Assembly: GCA_002328835.1 (NCBI GenBank) | Contig: DCWN01000023.1 | Location: 120,206-127,323 of the forward strand | Length of the DNA: 7,118 bases | Direction of reading: 5' to 3' | Source: Acidobacteria bacterium UBA2161 | GTDB lineage: Bacteria > Acidobacteriota > Vicinamibacteria > Vicinamibacterales > UBA823 | Part shown: positions 1 through 6,042 of the stretch, one piece after another | How the letters are laid out: each line of letters begins with the position of its first letter | Numbering within the stretch: the first letter of the stretch is position 1 | The notes under the pieces: generated by a model | What the model was told of the DNA's origin: nothing | Databases searched by the model: none | Seen by the model: the letters and a program-made list of their open reading frames with translations, nothing else | Translations under genes and position numbers: made by a program

Positions 1-804
1 CCCGATGATCCCCGGCCGACTGCCGAACTGGCTCTCCCAGTAGGCATGGCTGATGATCACCGTATTGGGTGCACCCGGCGTGTCGTCTTCCACGCTGAAC
101 AGGCGCCCGCGCGCCGGGCGCACTCGCAAGGTCGGGAGCGTTCCCGCCGTGACGGAGACAGCTGCAATCTCCACCGGCTCGTCGGCCGAGCGAACCGTCG
201 CACCGAAGGTGCGCCACAGTCCGATGCGTTCGATGAACCGCGCGTCATCCTCGTAGGTGAAGTGGAGTGCCGGCGCCTGCGGCAGGACTTCCTCGCCCTG
301 GCCAGGCGCCGACGCGAGCACCGAGACGAGTCGATCCGGTTCGTCGTAGGGCAGCGGGTCGAGCAGAATCCCCTTCACGAGGCTGAAGATGGCGGTGTTG
401 GCCCCGATGCCCAGGCCCAGCGTCAGGATGACGACCGCGCTGAACGTGGGAGCCCGGCGCACCCGGCGCAGCGCGAAACGGATCTCACGAAGGATGTTGG
501 CCGCGGTTTCGCCGACTCCGCCCCGACGTCGCATGGCGGCCTCCGTTCGCTCGACCGGCTGTTCGATGCGCTGGGCGACGGAGCGACGTTTCGCGCGAAC
601 GATATCTGCGGTCAACCGGCGCCAGTCGACGACGAGCGCGCGCGCTTCGGCATCTGCCGCCTCCGGGCCGGCCCCTCGCGCCACGGCGTCCCGGTAACCG
701 TCTTCGAGCTGAGAGGCGATGTCGTCGATGACCTCGAGCTCGGTGGACGGGTCGATGTCGTGCAGCCGGATCTCAGTCCGGACGTACGCCTTCCAGTCAC
801 GCAT
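1..804 (-). CDS. ADOP-type ABC transporter permease (MacB/FtsX-like), N-terminal 268 residues, cut by window edge
   Basis: The open frame runs from an ATG at 804–802 to position 1 without a stop, giving 268 residues of a protein that in this family usually reaches about 800–900. Residues 1–95 form the charged, helical permease-prefix region seen in acidobacterial duplicated orphan permeases. Residues 104–120 are a basic amphipathic stretch ending in R-R-A-P-T-F-S. A transmembrane helix follows (about 121–143) with the family hallmark TLGLGIGANTAIFS, then LLDPLPYDEPDRLV and the start of the periplasmic MacB-like domain (YWESQFG near the cut). Such permeases sit in the inner membrane and are thought to work in MacB-like efflux or envelope export; the substrate is unknown. 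Its start lies inside the end of padR with GGAG (815–812) seven bases before the ATG, so translation is probably coupled. No ATPase gene is visible beside it, which is normal for this 'orphan' family. Confidence 0.9.
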   Translation of the reverse strand, partial: MRDWKAYVRTEIRLHDIDPSTELEVIDDIASQLEDGYRDAVARGAGPEAADAEARALVVDWRRLTADIVRAKRRSVAQRIEQPVERTEAAMRRRGGVGETAANILREIRFALRRVRRAPTFSAVVILTLGLGIGANTAIFSLVKGILLDPLPYDEPDRLVSVLASAPGQGEEVLPQAPALHFTYEDDARFIERIGLWRTFGATVRSADEPVEIAAVSVTAGTLPTLRVRPARGRLFSVEDDTPGAPNTVIISHAYWESQFGSRPGIIG

Positions 805-1129
805 TGCTCGGCTCCGAGATCAGGCTGATGGCCAGCGTGAACTCCTTCCACGTGCGTCGCTCCACTGCCAAGGCTGCCACGCCTCTCTTGGTCAGACGGT
901 AGTAGCGTCGGCGCCGTTCGTTCGGTTTCTCGATCCATCGCCCGTCGATCCAACCGCGCTCCTCCAGACGGCAGAGGATCGGGTAGAGCGACGAGATCTG
1001 AAAGCGCAGTCGTCCACCCGAACGCTGCTCGATCAACTTGCCGATTTCGTAGCCGTGACGCGGCTCGTCAGACAGGAGCGCGAGCACCAGGAGTTCGACG
1101 CTCCCCTTCTTCATCGCTGGGCTGAACAC
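797..1129 (-). CDS. PadR-family transcriptional regulator, acidobacterial type
   Basis: This is a 110-residue DNA-binding repressor with a winged helix. The visible family pattern is KKGSVELLVLALLSDEPRHGYEIGKLIEQ (helices 1–2), then SSLYPILCRLEERGWIDGRW (recognition helix region) and RRRRYYRLTKRG (the wing), with a short C-terminal helix containing ERRTWKEF. PadR proteins bind as dimers to AT-rich palindromes and are often released by small aromatic or toxic ligands. I chose the GTG start at 1129–1127 because GGAGG (1139–1135) lies five bases upstream; the internal ATG at 1114 is 20 bases from that site. The gene overlaps the ADOP permease start by eight bases (shared ATGCGTGA), the usual acidobacterial padR–permease pairing, and it probably represses itself and the permease through the inverted repeat at 1142–1181. 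The ligand cannot be read from the sequence. Confidence 0.93.
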   Translation of the reverse strand: MFSPAMKKGSVELLVLALLSDEPRHGYEIGKLIEQRSGGRLRFQISSLYPILCRLEERGWIDGRWIEKPNERRRRYYRLTKRGVAALAVERRTWKEFTLAISLISEPSNA

Positions 1130-1134
1130 GGCGG

Positions 1135-1139
1135 CCTCC
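1135..1139 (-). promoter_or_regulatory. Ribosome binding site of padR (decides the GTG start)
   Basis: The minus strand reads GGAGG here, five bases before the GTG at 1129. This perfect Shine-Dalgarno core supports GTG over the in-frame ATG fifteen bases further in. Confidence 0.75.
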
Positions 1140-1141
1140 GT

Positions 1142-1181
1142 TGATATATGTCAAGACAATATAGTGTGTTGACATATATCA
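1142..1181. promoter_or_regulatory. Perfect 13-bp inverted repeat, probable PadR operator
   Basis: The arms TGATATATGTCAA (1142–1154) and TTGACATATATCA (1169–1181) are exact reverse complements separated by 14 bases. Each arm is itself nearly palindromic (TTGAYATATRTCAA), so the site could hold two dimers. The element is an AT-rich island in GC-rich DNA and ends two bases before the padR Shine-Dalgarno sequence. PadR family members commonly bind ATGT…ACAT-type palindromes, and both ATGT and ACAT are present in the arms. Assignment to this PadR is inferred from position and symmetry. Confidence 0.8.
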
Positions 1182-1185
1182 CCAA
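1158..1185 (-). promoter_or_regulatory. Candidate padR–permease promoter within the operator
   Basis: On the minus strand a TATATT box (1163–1158, five of six matches to the -10 consensus) lies 16 bases downstream of TTGGTG (1185–1180, a weak -35 with the TTG conserved). Transcription would start near 1151, inside the proximal operator arm, giving a leader of about 22 bases to the GTG. A repressor on the palindrome would cover both boxes. This is prediction from motifs only. Confidence 0.45.
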
Positions 1186-1234
1186 CGAGCTTCCGGCACA
1201 AGGCCTCGGTGTGGATTCCGGGGGGTCGGAGCGG

Positions 1235-1251
1235 GGCAGCGGTGCGCTGCC
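1235..1251 (-). terminator. Seven-bp hairpin just after the secreted-protein gene
   Basis: GGCAGCG and CGCTGCC pair perfectly around a three-base loop, starting three bases past the TAG stop of the gene at 1254–1904. No T-tract follows on the minus strand, so it is at best a weak or Rho-assisted terminator or an RNA 3'-end stabiliser. Confidence 0.3.
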
Positions 1252-1253
1252 GA

Positions 1254-1904
1254 CTACATCCCGTAGACGATCTGCAGCAGGCCGGCGTAGTTCTGCTCGA
1301 CCCACTGCTCCATCGTCGCTCCCAGGACGACCGCGGGGGAGAGCAGGATGCTGCCCTGGCGCCGCCCCATCAACGTCATCGAGAAGTCGTTGTTGCGCAC
1401 CCGGAGTTGCGCCAGGATCGCGCGCTCGCGTCTTGCCTGGCTGAGGCGCGACCCGAGCCGCTCGTTGACGCCCGAGGCGGGTTCTCGATCGTCGCGGTTG
1501 GTCGCGCCGCGCGCGGTGAAGCTGTGGAGGATCTCCGTGCCGACGACCTCGAGAATCAGGTCGGCCTGGGCCTCGGCGTCCACGACCATGATCAGCTCCT
1601 GCCGCCGGTCGCCCCGCTGGAGCTGTCGATTGAGTGCCTCGACCGCATCCTCGGCCTGTTCGGCATCGTAGCGGTAGTTGCGCGAGCGGGTTCCGGAGTA
1701 CGACTCGCCTGACTCGTTCCAGCCGGGCGGGACCTCGGTCCGCTCCGCTTCGGCGAAGACGTAGATCCGGATCGGATCGGAGACCTCGACAGACGCCGCG
1801 TCTTCCTGGGGTTCCTGAGCGAAGCCTGGCACGGCAGCGACGCAGAGGGAGAGCGTGATGAGGACGAAGGTGACGCCGAACGGGTGCCGGTCGAGCATAC
1901 GCAC
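1254..1904 (-). CDS. Secreted protein of unknown function
   Basis: The product is 216 residues counted from a GTG at 1904–1902; an ATG two codons later (1898–1896) is equally possible, since the purine run AGGAAAGGGG serves either start. Residues about 8–28 form a hydrophobic signal-peptide core ending in VPGFAQ, with likely cleavage just after AQ, so the mature protein should be periplasmic or exported. The mature part has a short beta-like stretch (DPIRIYVFAEAE), a Gly/Ser/Tyr-rich segment, a helical segment rich in Glu, Arg and Gln, and a hydrophobic strand pattern (ELIMVVDAEAQADLILEVVG). There is no further membrane helix, no lipobox and only one Cys, in the signal peptide. I do not recognise a named domain. 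It follows the sulfatase by 29 bases with no obvious promoter between, so it is probably co-transcribed and may act in the same exported process. Confidence 0.8.
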   Translation of the reverse strand: MRMLDRHPFGVTFVLITLSLCVAAVPGFAQEPQEDAASVEVSDPIRIYVFAEAERTEVPPGWNESGESYSGTRSRNYRYDAEQAEDAVEALNRQLQRGDRRQELIMVVDAEAQADLILEVVGTEILHSFTARGATNRDDREPASGVNERLGSRLSQARRERAILAQLRVRNNDFSMTLMGRRQGSILLSPAVVLGATMEQWVEQNYAGLLQIVYGM

Positions 1905-1933
1905 CCCTTTCCTAGAACTCTGTTGCCGGCGAT

Positions 1934-3463
1934 CTACGGCGTTGCCGGCACCTGCAGGTCGCGCTTCAGGCGCTCAAGCTCCGCGAGCAGCTCGTCGTGC
2001 GTCTCCGAGTAGGCTTCGTCGCCGTAGACCGACCGCATCTCGTTCGGGTCGGTCACCAGATCGAACAGCTCCCACTCGTCGGTCTCGTAGTAGTGGATCA
2101 GCTTGTGGCGCTCGGTTCGGACGCCCTCGTGCGGCGCGACGTTGTGCACGCCCTGCTCGTAGTAGCGGTAGTAGAAGCTCGTCCGCCAGTCCGAGGGCGT
2201 CTCCCCGCCGAGGCTCGGGACCAAACTTCGGCCTTGCATGTCTGAAGGGATCGCGACGCCGGCAACGTCGAGGAACGTCTCGGCGAAGTCCAGGTTCGAC
2301 ACCATGTCACTGTTGACCGAGCCCGGCTCTACGACACCGGGCCACCGGACGATGAGCGGCGTCTTCAGCGACTCCTCGTACATCCAGCGCTTGTCGAACC
2401 AGCCGTGCTCGCCGAGGTAGAACCCTTGGTCGGAGGCGTAGACGACGATCGTGTTCTCGGCCAAGCCGGTCGCGTCGAGGTAGCGGAGGATCCGGCCGAC
2501 GTTGTCGTCGACTGATGCGATCGTCCGGAGGTAATCCTTGATATAGCGCTGGTACTTCCAGCGGACGAGATCCCGCCCTTCGAGGCCGGCGGCCAGAAAC
2601 GTGGCATTCTTCGGTTCGTAAGCCGCATCCCAGACGCGGCGCTGCTGCTCGTCGAGCCGGCCGTAGCCGGCCAGCCAGAGCCGCATCCCCGGGGCGTCCT
2701 CCGGTGTCCCGGCCGGCGGCTTCAGCTTCATGTCGTGGCCGTCGATCATGTGCCGGCCGATCTCCATCTCTTGCAGCCGCGCCGGACTGGCCCGGTTCGC
2801 GTAGTCGTCGAAGAGCGTCTCCGGTTCGGGGATGTCGACGCCGTCGTAGAGCGTCAGTTTCTCCGGCCCCGACATCCAGCCGCGGTGCGGCGCCTTGTGC
2901 TGCGTCATCAGCAGGAACGGCCGATCGGGGTCGCGGCCCTCGAGCCAGGCCAGGCTCAGGTCGGTGATGATCTCGGTGACGTAGCCGTGGTGCCGCTTCT
3001 GCCCGCCCGGCACGCGGAAGTCGGGGTTGTAGTACGAGCCCTGGCCGGGCAGGACCTCCCAGTAGTCGAAGCCGGTCGGGTCGCTCTTCAGATGCCACTT
3101 GCCGACCATCGCCGTCTGGTAACCGGCGCCCTGCAGCAGCTTGGGGAAGGTCTGCTGGCTGCCGTCGAAGACCTGGCGGTTGTCGAGGAGGCCGTTCACA
3201 TGACTGTACTTGCCGGTCTGGATGACCGCGCGGCTTGGCGCGCAGATCGAGTTGGTAACCAGCGCGTTCTCGAATCGCATCCCTTCGCGGGCGATCCGAT
3301 CGATATTCGGTGTCTGGTTGATCCGCGAGCCGTAGGCGGAGATTGCCTGGTAGGCGTGGTCGTCGCTGAAGATGAAGACGATGTTCGGCCGGCCGGTCTG
3401 CGCCAGGGCCGGCGCCGCCACGCCGAGCAGCAGCGTGATCGCCACGAATCGGATCAGGGTCAT
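1934..3463 (-). CDS. Exported type I (formylglycine) sulfatase, GlcNAc-6-sulfatase-like
   Basis: This 509-residue protein hydrolyses sulfate esters, probably on a polysaccharide, outside the cytoplasm. The start is the ATG at 3463–3461: GGAGG (3476–3472) lies eight bases upstream and a classic signal peptide follows (residues 1–21, cleavage after ALA). A longer frame to 3553 would bury that signal peptide and translate the repeat DNA. Metal-binding D34-D35 appears in FIFSDDHA. The C74-A-P-S-R78 motif followed by TGK marks Cys74 for conversion to formylglycine. K122 and H124 lie in GKWHL, H193 in KAPH, and D345-Q346 in ASDQGFYLGEHGWFDKRW. The C-terminal subdomain has RTERHKLIHYY and ELFDLVTDPNEM. 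The GKYSHVNG and GEHGWFDKRWMYEES stretches resemble N-acetylglucosamine-6-O-sulfatase-like enzymes, but the substrate is only inferred. It is followed after 29 bases by the secreted unknown gene. Confidence 0.93.
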   Translation of the reverse strand: MTLIRFVAITLLLGVAAPALAQTGRPNIVFIFSDDHAYQAISAYGSRINQTPNIDRIAREGMRFENALVTNSICAPSRAVIQTGKYSHVNGLLDNRQVFDGSQQTFPKLLQGAGYQTAMVGKWHLKSDPTGFDYWEVLPGQGSYYNPDFRVPGGQKRHHGYVTEIITDLSLAWLEGRDPDRPFLLMTQHKAPHRGWMSGPEKLTLYDGVDIPEPETLFDDYANRASPARLQEMEIGRHMIDGHDMKLKPPAGTPEDAPGMRLWLAGYGRLDEQQRRVWDAAYEPKNATFLAAGLEGRDLVRWKYQRYIKDYLRTIASVDDNVGRILRYLDATGLAENTIVVYASDQGFYLGEHGWFDKRWMYEESLKTPLIVRWPGVVEPGSVNSDMVSNLDFAETFLDVAGVAIPSDMQGRSLVPSLGGETPSDWRTSFYYRYYEQGVHNVAPHEGVRTERHKLIHYYETDEWELFDLVTDPNEMRSVYGDEAYSETHDELLAELERLKRDLQVPATP

Positions 3464-3471
3464 CACGATCG

Positions 3472-3488
3472 CCTCCGAGCGGATTATA
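3472..3488 (-). promoter_or_regulatory. Candidate -10 box and ribosome binding site of the sulfatase
   Basis: The minus strand carries a perfect TATAAT (3488–3483) followed six bases later by GGAGG (3476–3472) and then the ATG at 3463. If the box is used, transcription would begin near 3476, at or in the Shine-Dalgarno sequence, leaving a leader of only about 13 bases. No good -35 is seen at the right distance, because that stretch is the pyrimidine-rich heptamer repeat. Confidence 0.45.
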
Positions 3489-3492
3489 CAGA

Positions 3493-3524
3493 GAAGGCAG
3501 GAGGTAGAAAGCAGGAGGCAGAAT
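3493..3524. repeat. Degenerate heptamer tandem repeat, GRAGGCA-like
   Basis: Four adjacent seven-base units are visible on the plus strand: GAAGGCA, GGAGGTA, GAAAGCA and GGAGGCA, followed by a partial GAAT. Read as 14-base units, GCAGGAGGTAGAAA (3497–3510) repeats as GCAGGAGGCAGAAT (3511–3524) with two mismatches. The plus strand is almost pure purine apart from the periodic C and T. It lies directly upstream of the sulfatase TATAAT, where a -35 element would sit. Confidence 0.7.
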
Positions 3525-3540
3525 CTGCCGGTGGAATCTT

Positions 3541-3569
3541 GGCTCTCGGCCATGCGCCGTGCGAGAGCC
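3541..3569 (-). terminator. Eight-bp hairpin between kinase and sulfatase genes
   Basis: GGCTCTCG (3541–3548) and CGAGAGCC (3562–3569) pair perfectly around a 13-base loop. The structure lies about 85 bases after the kinase stop and about 80 before the sulfatase ATG. There is no T-tract on the minus strand, so a terminator role for the kinase transcript is tentative. Confidence 0.3.
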
Positions 3570-3652
3570 CAGAGACCGTCAGTCCCGCGAAGCGCCCGCC
3601 GGTCGTCCTTCCACGGCCTCCCGTCCGATCCGAGCCTTGCCTCCAGAACGCG

Positions 3653-5902
3653 CTACATCCGAGGCCGCGGCAGCTTGTCCAGCTTCATCTTCTTGAGGAT
3701 CGCCAGAGCCCTCGGGTGGGTGAAGATCGGATTGAAATCGATATTGCTGCCAAGACTGAACAGAAAAGCATTCCGCTCGTCGTAGGCCTGTTCGAGGTGA
3801 GCGATTGCCGTTTCGGCATCAACGAACTCCCCTGCCCAGGCCTTGGCAAGGGCAGGCACGTACTCCCGTGCGGCGCGGTCGTCGAGCTCGCGCACCACGG
3901 CGGCGGCGTCGCCGGTTCGACCGGCTCGGCCATAGATGGAGCCGAGCAGACCGAGGTTGATTGGCAGCCGGCCAGACTTCGTGACCAGTCGCTCGCCGGT
4001 CGCGATTGCGTCCGCGTGGCGATCCGCGATGGAATGAACCAGGCTCAAGACGAACAGCGCACTGGAATTCTCGTCGCGGACGACCGCCTGCTGACAGATC
4101 TCGATCGCCTCCGGATATCGCCCCGCGACGATGAGCCCGTATCCCGTGATGGCGCGGACATATGAGGACAGCGGATCGAGCCGGGTAGCTTCGGCGAGTG
4201 CCGCCATCGCTTCCTCGACACGGCCGAGGTTCGCCAGGAGGAAGCCCTGATGGGTGGGGATAATCGGGTCGTTCGGGTCCAGCTCCCGGGCCTCCTGGAA
4301 CGCATACTGGGCGCCTGGCCAGTCCCACTCGAGCCAGAACCGGACGAGACCGAGCGCCGCATATGCCTGCGCTAGGCTTGAGTTGAGGCTCAGTGCCCGT
4401 TCGACGGCAGGTTTCGCCTTCCCGAGCGCCACCTTCGAGGGCAGGATGTCGTAGAGGCCGAAGACGGCGTAGGTCTGGGCCAGGCCCGCGTACGCTTCGG
4501 CATAGTCCGGCGCCAGCTCGATCGCCTGCTCGAAGTACCGTCTCGCCTCGTCGAGGCCGCCCTCCTCGCGCGCGAACCACTGCTGTCGGCCTTTCAGATA
4601 GAGATGGTACGCGTCGAGGTTGTCGGGGCGTCGCTCGGTCCTGGCGATGACCGGCGTGCCGACGAGCTTCTCACGCAACGTCTCGACGATGCTCTCGGAG
4701 ATCTCATCCTGGATCGCGAAGACGTCGTCCAGCTGCCGGTCGTAGCGGTCCGACCAGAGGTGGTAGCCGTCGGCGACGTTGATGAGCTGCGCGGTCACGC
4801 GCAGCCGGTTGCCGGCGGTCCGGACGCTCCCCTCGAGAACGCTCGTGACGCCGAGGGCGTCACCGATCTGCCGGATGTCCCCGGTCTTCCCCTTGAAGTG
4901 GAAGGCGGAGGCCCGCGCGACGACGTGGAGTCCGTCGACCTTGGCCAGGGCGTTCAGGATCTCCTCGGCGATTCCTTCGCAGAAGTAGTCCTGGTCCTTT
5001 TGCGCGCTCATGTCGCTGAACGGCAGAACCGCGATCGAAGGTCCAGCCGCTGCCGATGGGGCGGACGCCGCGTCGCTCGCCTGCGCGACTTCCTTGAGCG
5101 CATCCAGCAGCAGCTTCGCCGACGCATACCGGTCATTAGGCGCCTTCTTCAGCGCCCGCTCGACGACGCGCGTCACGCTCGTGCCGAGCGGGCCAGTGGT
5201 CGTCGATGCCAGCGCCGCCGGCTTCGCCTCGAGGATCGAGTAGATGATCGAGGCCGACTGATCGCCCGAGAACGGTTGCTGGCCGGAGAGCATCTCGTAG
5301 AGGACGACGCCGAGCGCCCAGAGGTCGGCATGATGATCGACATCGCGACCCCGAACCTGCTCGGGCGACATGTAGGTCGGCGTGCCCAGCGCCGTGCCGG
5401 TCTGCGTCAGATCGTTCTGGCCGGCCAGTTTGGCGATTCCGAAGTCGAGGATCTTCACGAGGCCGTCCGCCGCAATCATCAGGTTGGCCGGCTTGATGTC
5501 GCGGTGCACGATGCCGGCGGCGTGGGCCTTCGTCAACCCCTGCGCCACCTGGCTGGCGATGTCGATCGCTTCCTCCACGCCGAGCGGGCCGCGCGCCAGC
5601 TTCTCCTTCAGCGTCTCGCCGTCGTAGTACGCCATGGCGAGGTAGAGCTGACGGTCCGGCGTATCGCCTATTTCGTAGATCGTGCAGATGTTCGGATGGT
5701 CCAGCGCAGAGGCCGCGCGCGCTTCCTGCAGGAAGCGGGCCTTGGCCGTTTCGTCGCAGCACATCTCGGCAGGCAGCACCTTGATGGCCACCTGACGGTT
5801 CAGCCGCGTGTCGGTGGCCTTGTAGATCTCGCCCATGCCGCCCGCGCCGATACGGGCGTGAATCTCGCACGAGCCGAGACGGGCGCCGGGTTCGAGGGAC
5901 AT
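3653..5902 (-). CDS. Soluble Ser/Thr protein kinase with TolB-like domain and TPR array
   Basis: This 749-residue protein phosphorylates Ser/Thr of unknown targets. The start at 5902 is chosen because MSLEPGARLGSCEIHARIGAGGMG matches the usual N-terminus of bacterial Pkn kinases; the frame stays open to 6130, but that would overlap the upstream sulfatase. Kinase domain (about 14–272): glycine loop GAGGMG 19–24, VAIK with K41, helix-C Glu60, catalytic HRD 133–135 in HRDIKPAN, DFG 153–155, SPE 179–181. All catalytic residues are intact, so it should be active. A TolB-like domain follows (about 290–425, opening IAVLPFSDMS, then YFCEGIAEEILNAL), then TPR-type helical repeats (about 430–715) and a basic tail. 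No transmembrane helix is visible anywhere, so it should be cytoplasmic. No clear Shine-Dalgarno sequence precedes the ATG. It lies between two sulfatase genes on the same strand. Confidence 0.93.
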   Translation of the reverse strand: MSLEPGARLGSCEIHARIGAGGMGEIYKATDTRLNRQVAIKVLPAEMCCDETAKARFLQEARAASALDHPNICTIYEIGDTPDRQLYLAMAYYDGETLKEKLARGPLGVEEAIDIASQVAQGLTKAHAAGIVHRDIKPANLMIAADGLVKILDFGIAKLAGQNDLTQTGTALGTPTYMSPEQVRGRDVDHHADLWALGVVLYEMLSGQQPFSGDQSASIIYSILEAKPAALASTTTGPLGTSVTRVVERALKKAPNDRYASAKLLLDALKEVAQASDAASAPSAAAGPSIAVLPFSDMSAQKDQDYFCEGIAEEILNALAKVDGLHVVARASAFHFKGKTGDIRQIGDALGVTSVLEGSVRTAGNRLRVTAQLINVADGYHLWSDRYDRQLDDVFAIQDEISESIVETLREKLVGTPVIARTERRPDNLDAYHLYLKGRQQWFAREEGGLDEARRYFEQAIELAPDYAEAYAGLAQTYAVFGLYDILPSKVALGKAKPAVERALSLNSSLAQAYAALGLVRFWLEWDWPGAQYAFQEARELDPNDPIIPTHQGFLLANLGRVEEAMAALAEATRLDPLSSYVRAITGYGLIVAGRYPEAIEICQQAVVRDENSSALFVLSLVHSIADRHADAIATGERLVTKSGRLPINLGLLGSIYGRAGRTGDAAAVVRELDDRAAREYVPALAKAWAGEFVDAETAIAHLEQAYDERNAFLFSLGSNIDFNPIFTHPRALAILKKMKLDKLPRPRM

Positions 5903-5914
5903 CTGCGAAGGAAC

Positions 5915-5920
5915 AGGATA
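5915..5920 (-). promoter_or_regulatory. Weak -10-like box before the kinase gene
   Basis: The minus strand reads TATCCT, preceded by TG, thirteen bases of sequence before the kinase ATG. The stretch between is pyrimidine-rich with no ribosome binding site, so a start from this box would give an almost leaderless mRNA. No convincing -35 is seen. Confidence 0.2.
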
Positions 5921-5953
5921 CAGGAGACGCGACGGTAGGTGCCCAGAAGACAG

Positions 5954-5970
5954 GGCGCGCACGGCGCGCC
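5954..5970. repeat. Seven-bp GC hairpin in the sulfatase–kinase gap
   Basis: GGCGCGC and GCGCGCC pair perfectly around the loop ACG. It is the third and most kinase-proximal of three strong palindromes in this 140-base gap. It lies about 50 bases before the kinase start, so it would sit in the leader of any read-through mRNA. Confidence 0.5.
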
Positions 5971-6000
5971 TCGCGGCGACCGGAGTGGGGCAATCGGGGT

Positions 6001-6040
6001 CCCCGCGGAGGGCGCCGCGGGGGTTCGGGGCGAAGCCCCG
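6001..6040 (-). terminator. Double GC-rich hairpin after the SGSH-like sulfatase
   Basis: Two perfect stem-loops lie in tandem. The first begins two bases after the TGA stop: CGGGGC/GCCCCG at 6026–6040, with a three-base loop. The second is CCCCGCGG/CCGCGGGG at 6001–6022, with a six-base loop. An alternative CGGGG-T-CCCCG palindrome at 5995–6005 competes with the second. Position suggests an RNA 3'-end or attenuation element, but there is no T-tract, so a classic intrinsic terminator is not shown. It may also be a genome-wide palindromic repeat. Confidence 0.4.
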
Positions 6041-6042
6041 TC

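Noticed and set aside
46..828. Plus-strand open frame of 260 codons
   Set aside because: The minus strand here encodes a clear ADOP permease with family hallmarks; the plus-strand product has none.
1169..1174. Plus-strand TTGACA as a -35 box
   Set aside because: No -10-like sequence lies 16–18 bases downstream on the plus strand and no plus-strand gene follows. The hexamer is part of the inverted repeat.
3493..3524. Heptamer repeats as a CRISPR array
   Set aside because: The units are seven bases, adjacent and degenerate, with no spacers and no cas genes nearby.
3464..3553. N-terminal extension of the sulfatase by 30 residues
   Set aside because: It would place extra residues before a good signal peptide and translate the heptamer repeat. 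The ATG at 3463 has its own GGAGG.
2735..4165. Long plus-strand open frame of 476 codons
   Set aside because: It is antisense to the sulfatase and kinase genes and runs across the intergenic gap. It has no recognisable domain, and such frames are common opposite GC-rich genes.
4604..5938. Plus-strand open frame of 444 codons
   Set aside because: It is antisense to the intact kinase domain, whose catalytic motifs all lie on the minus strand. The product is a low-complexity Arg/Asp/Val-rich sequence.
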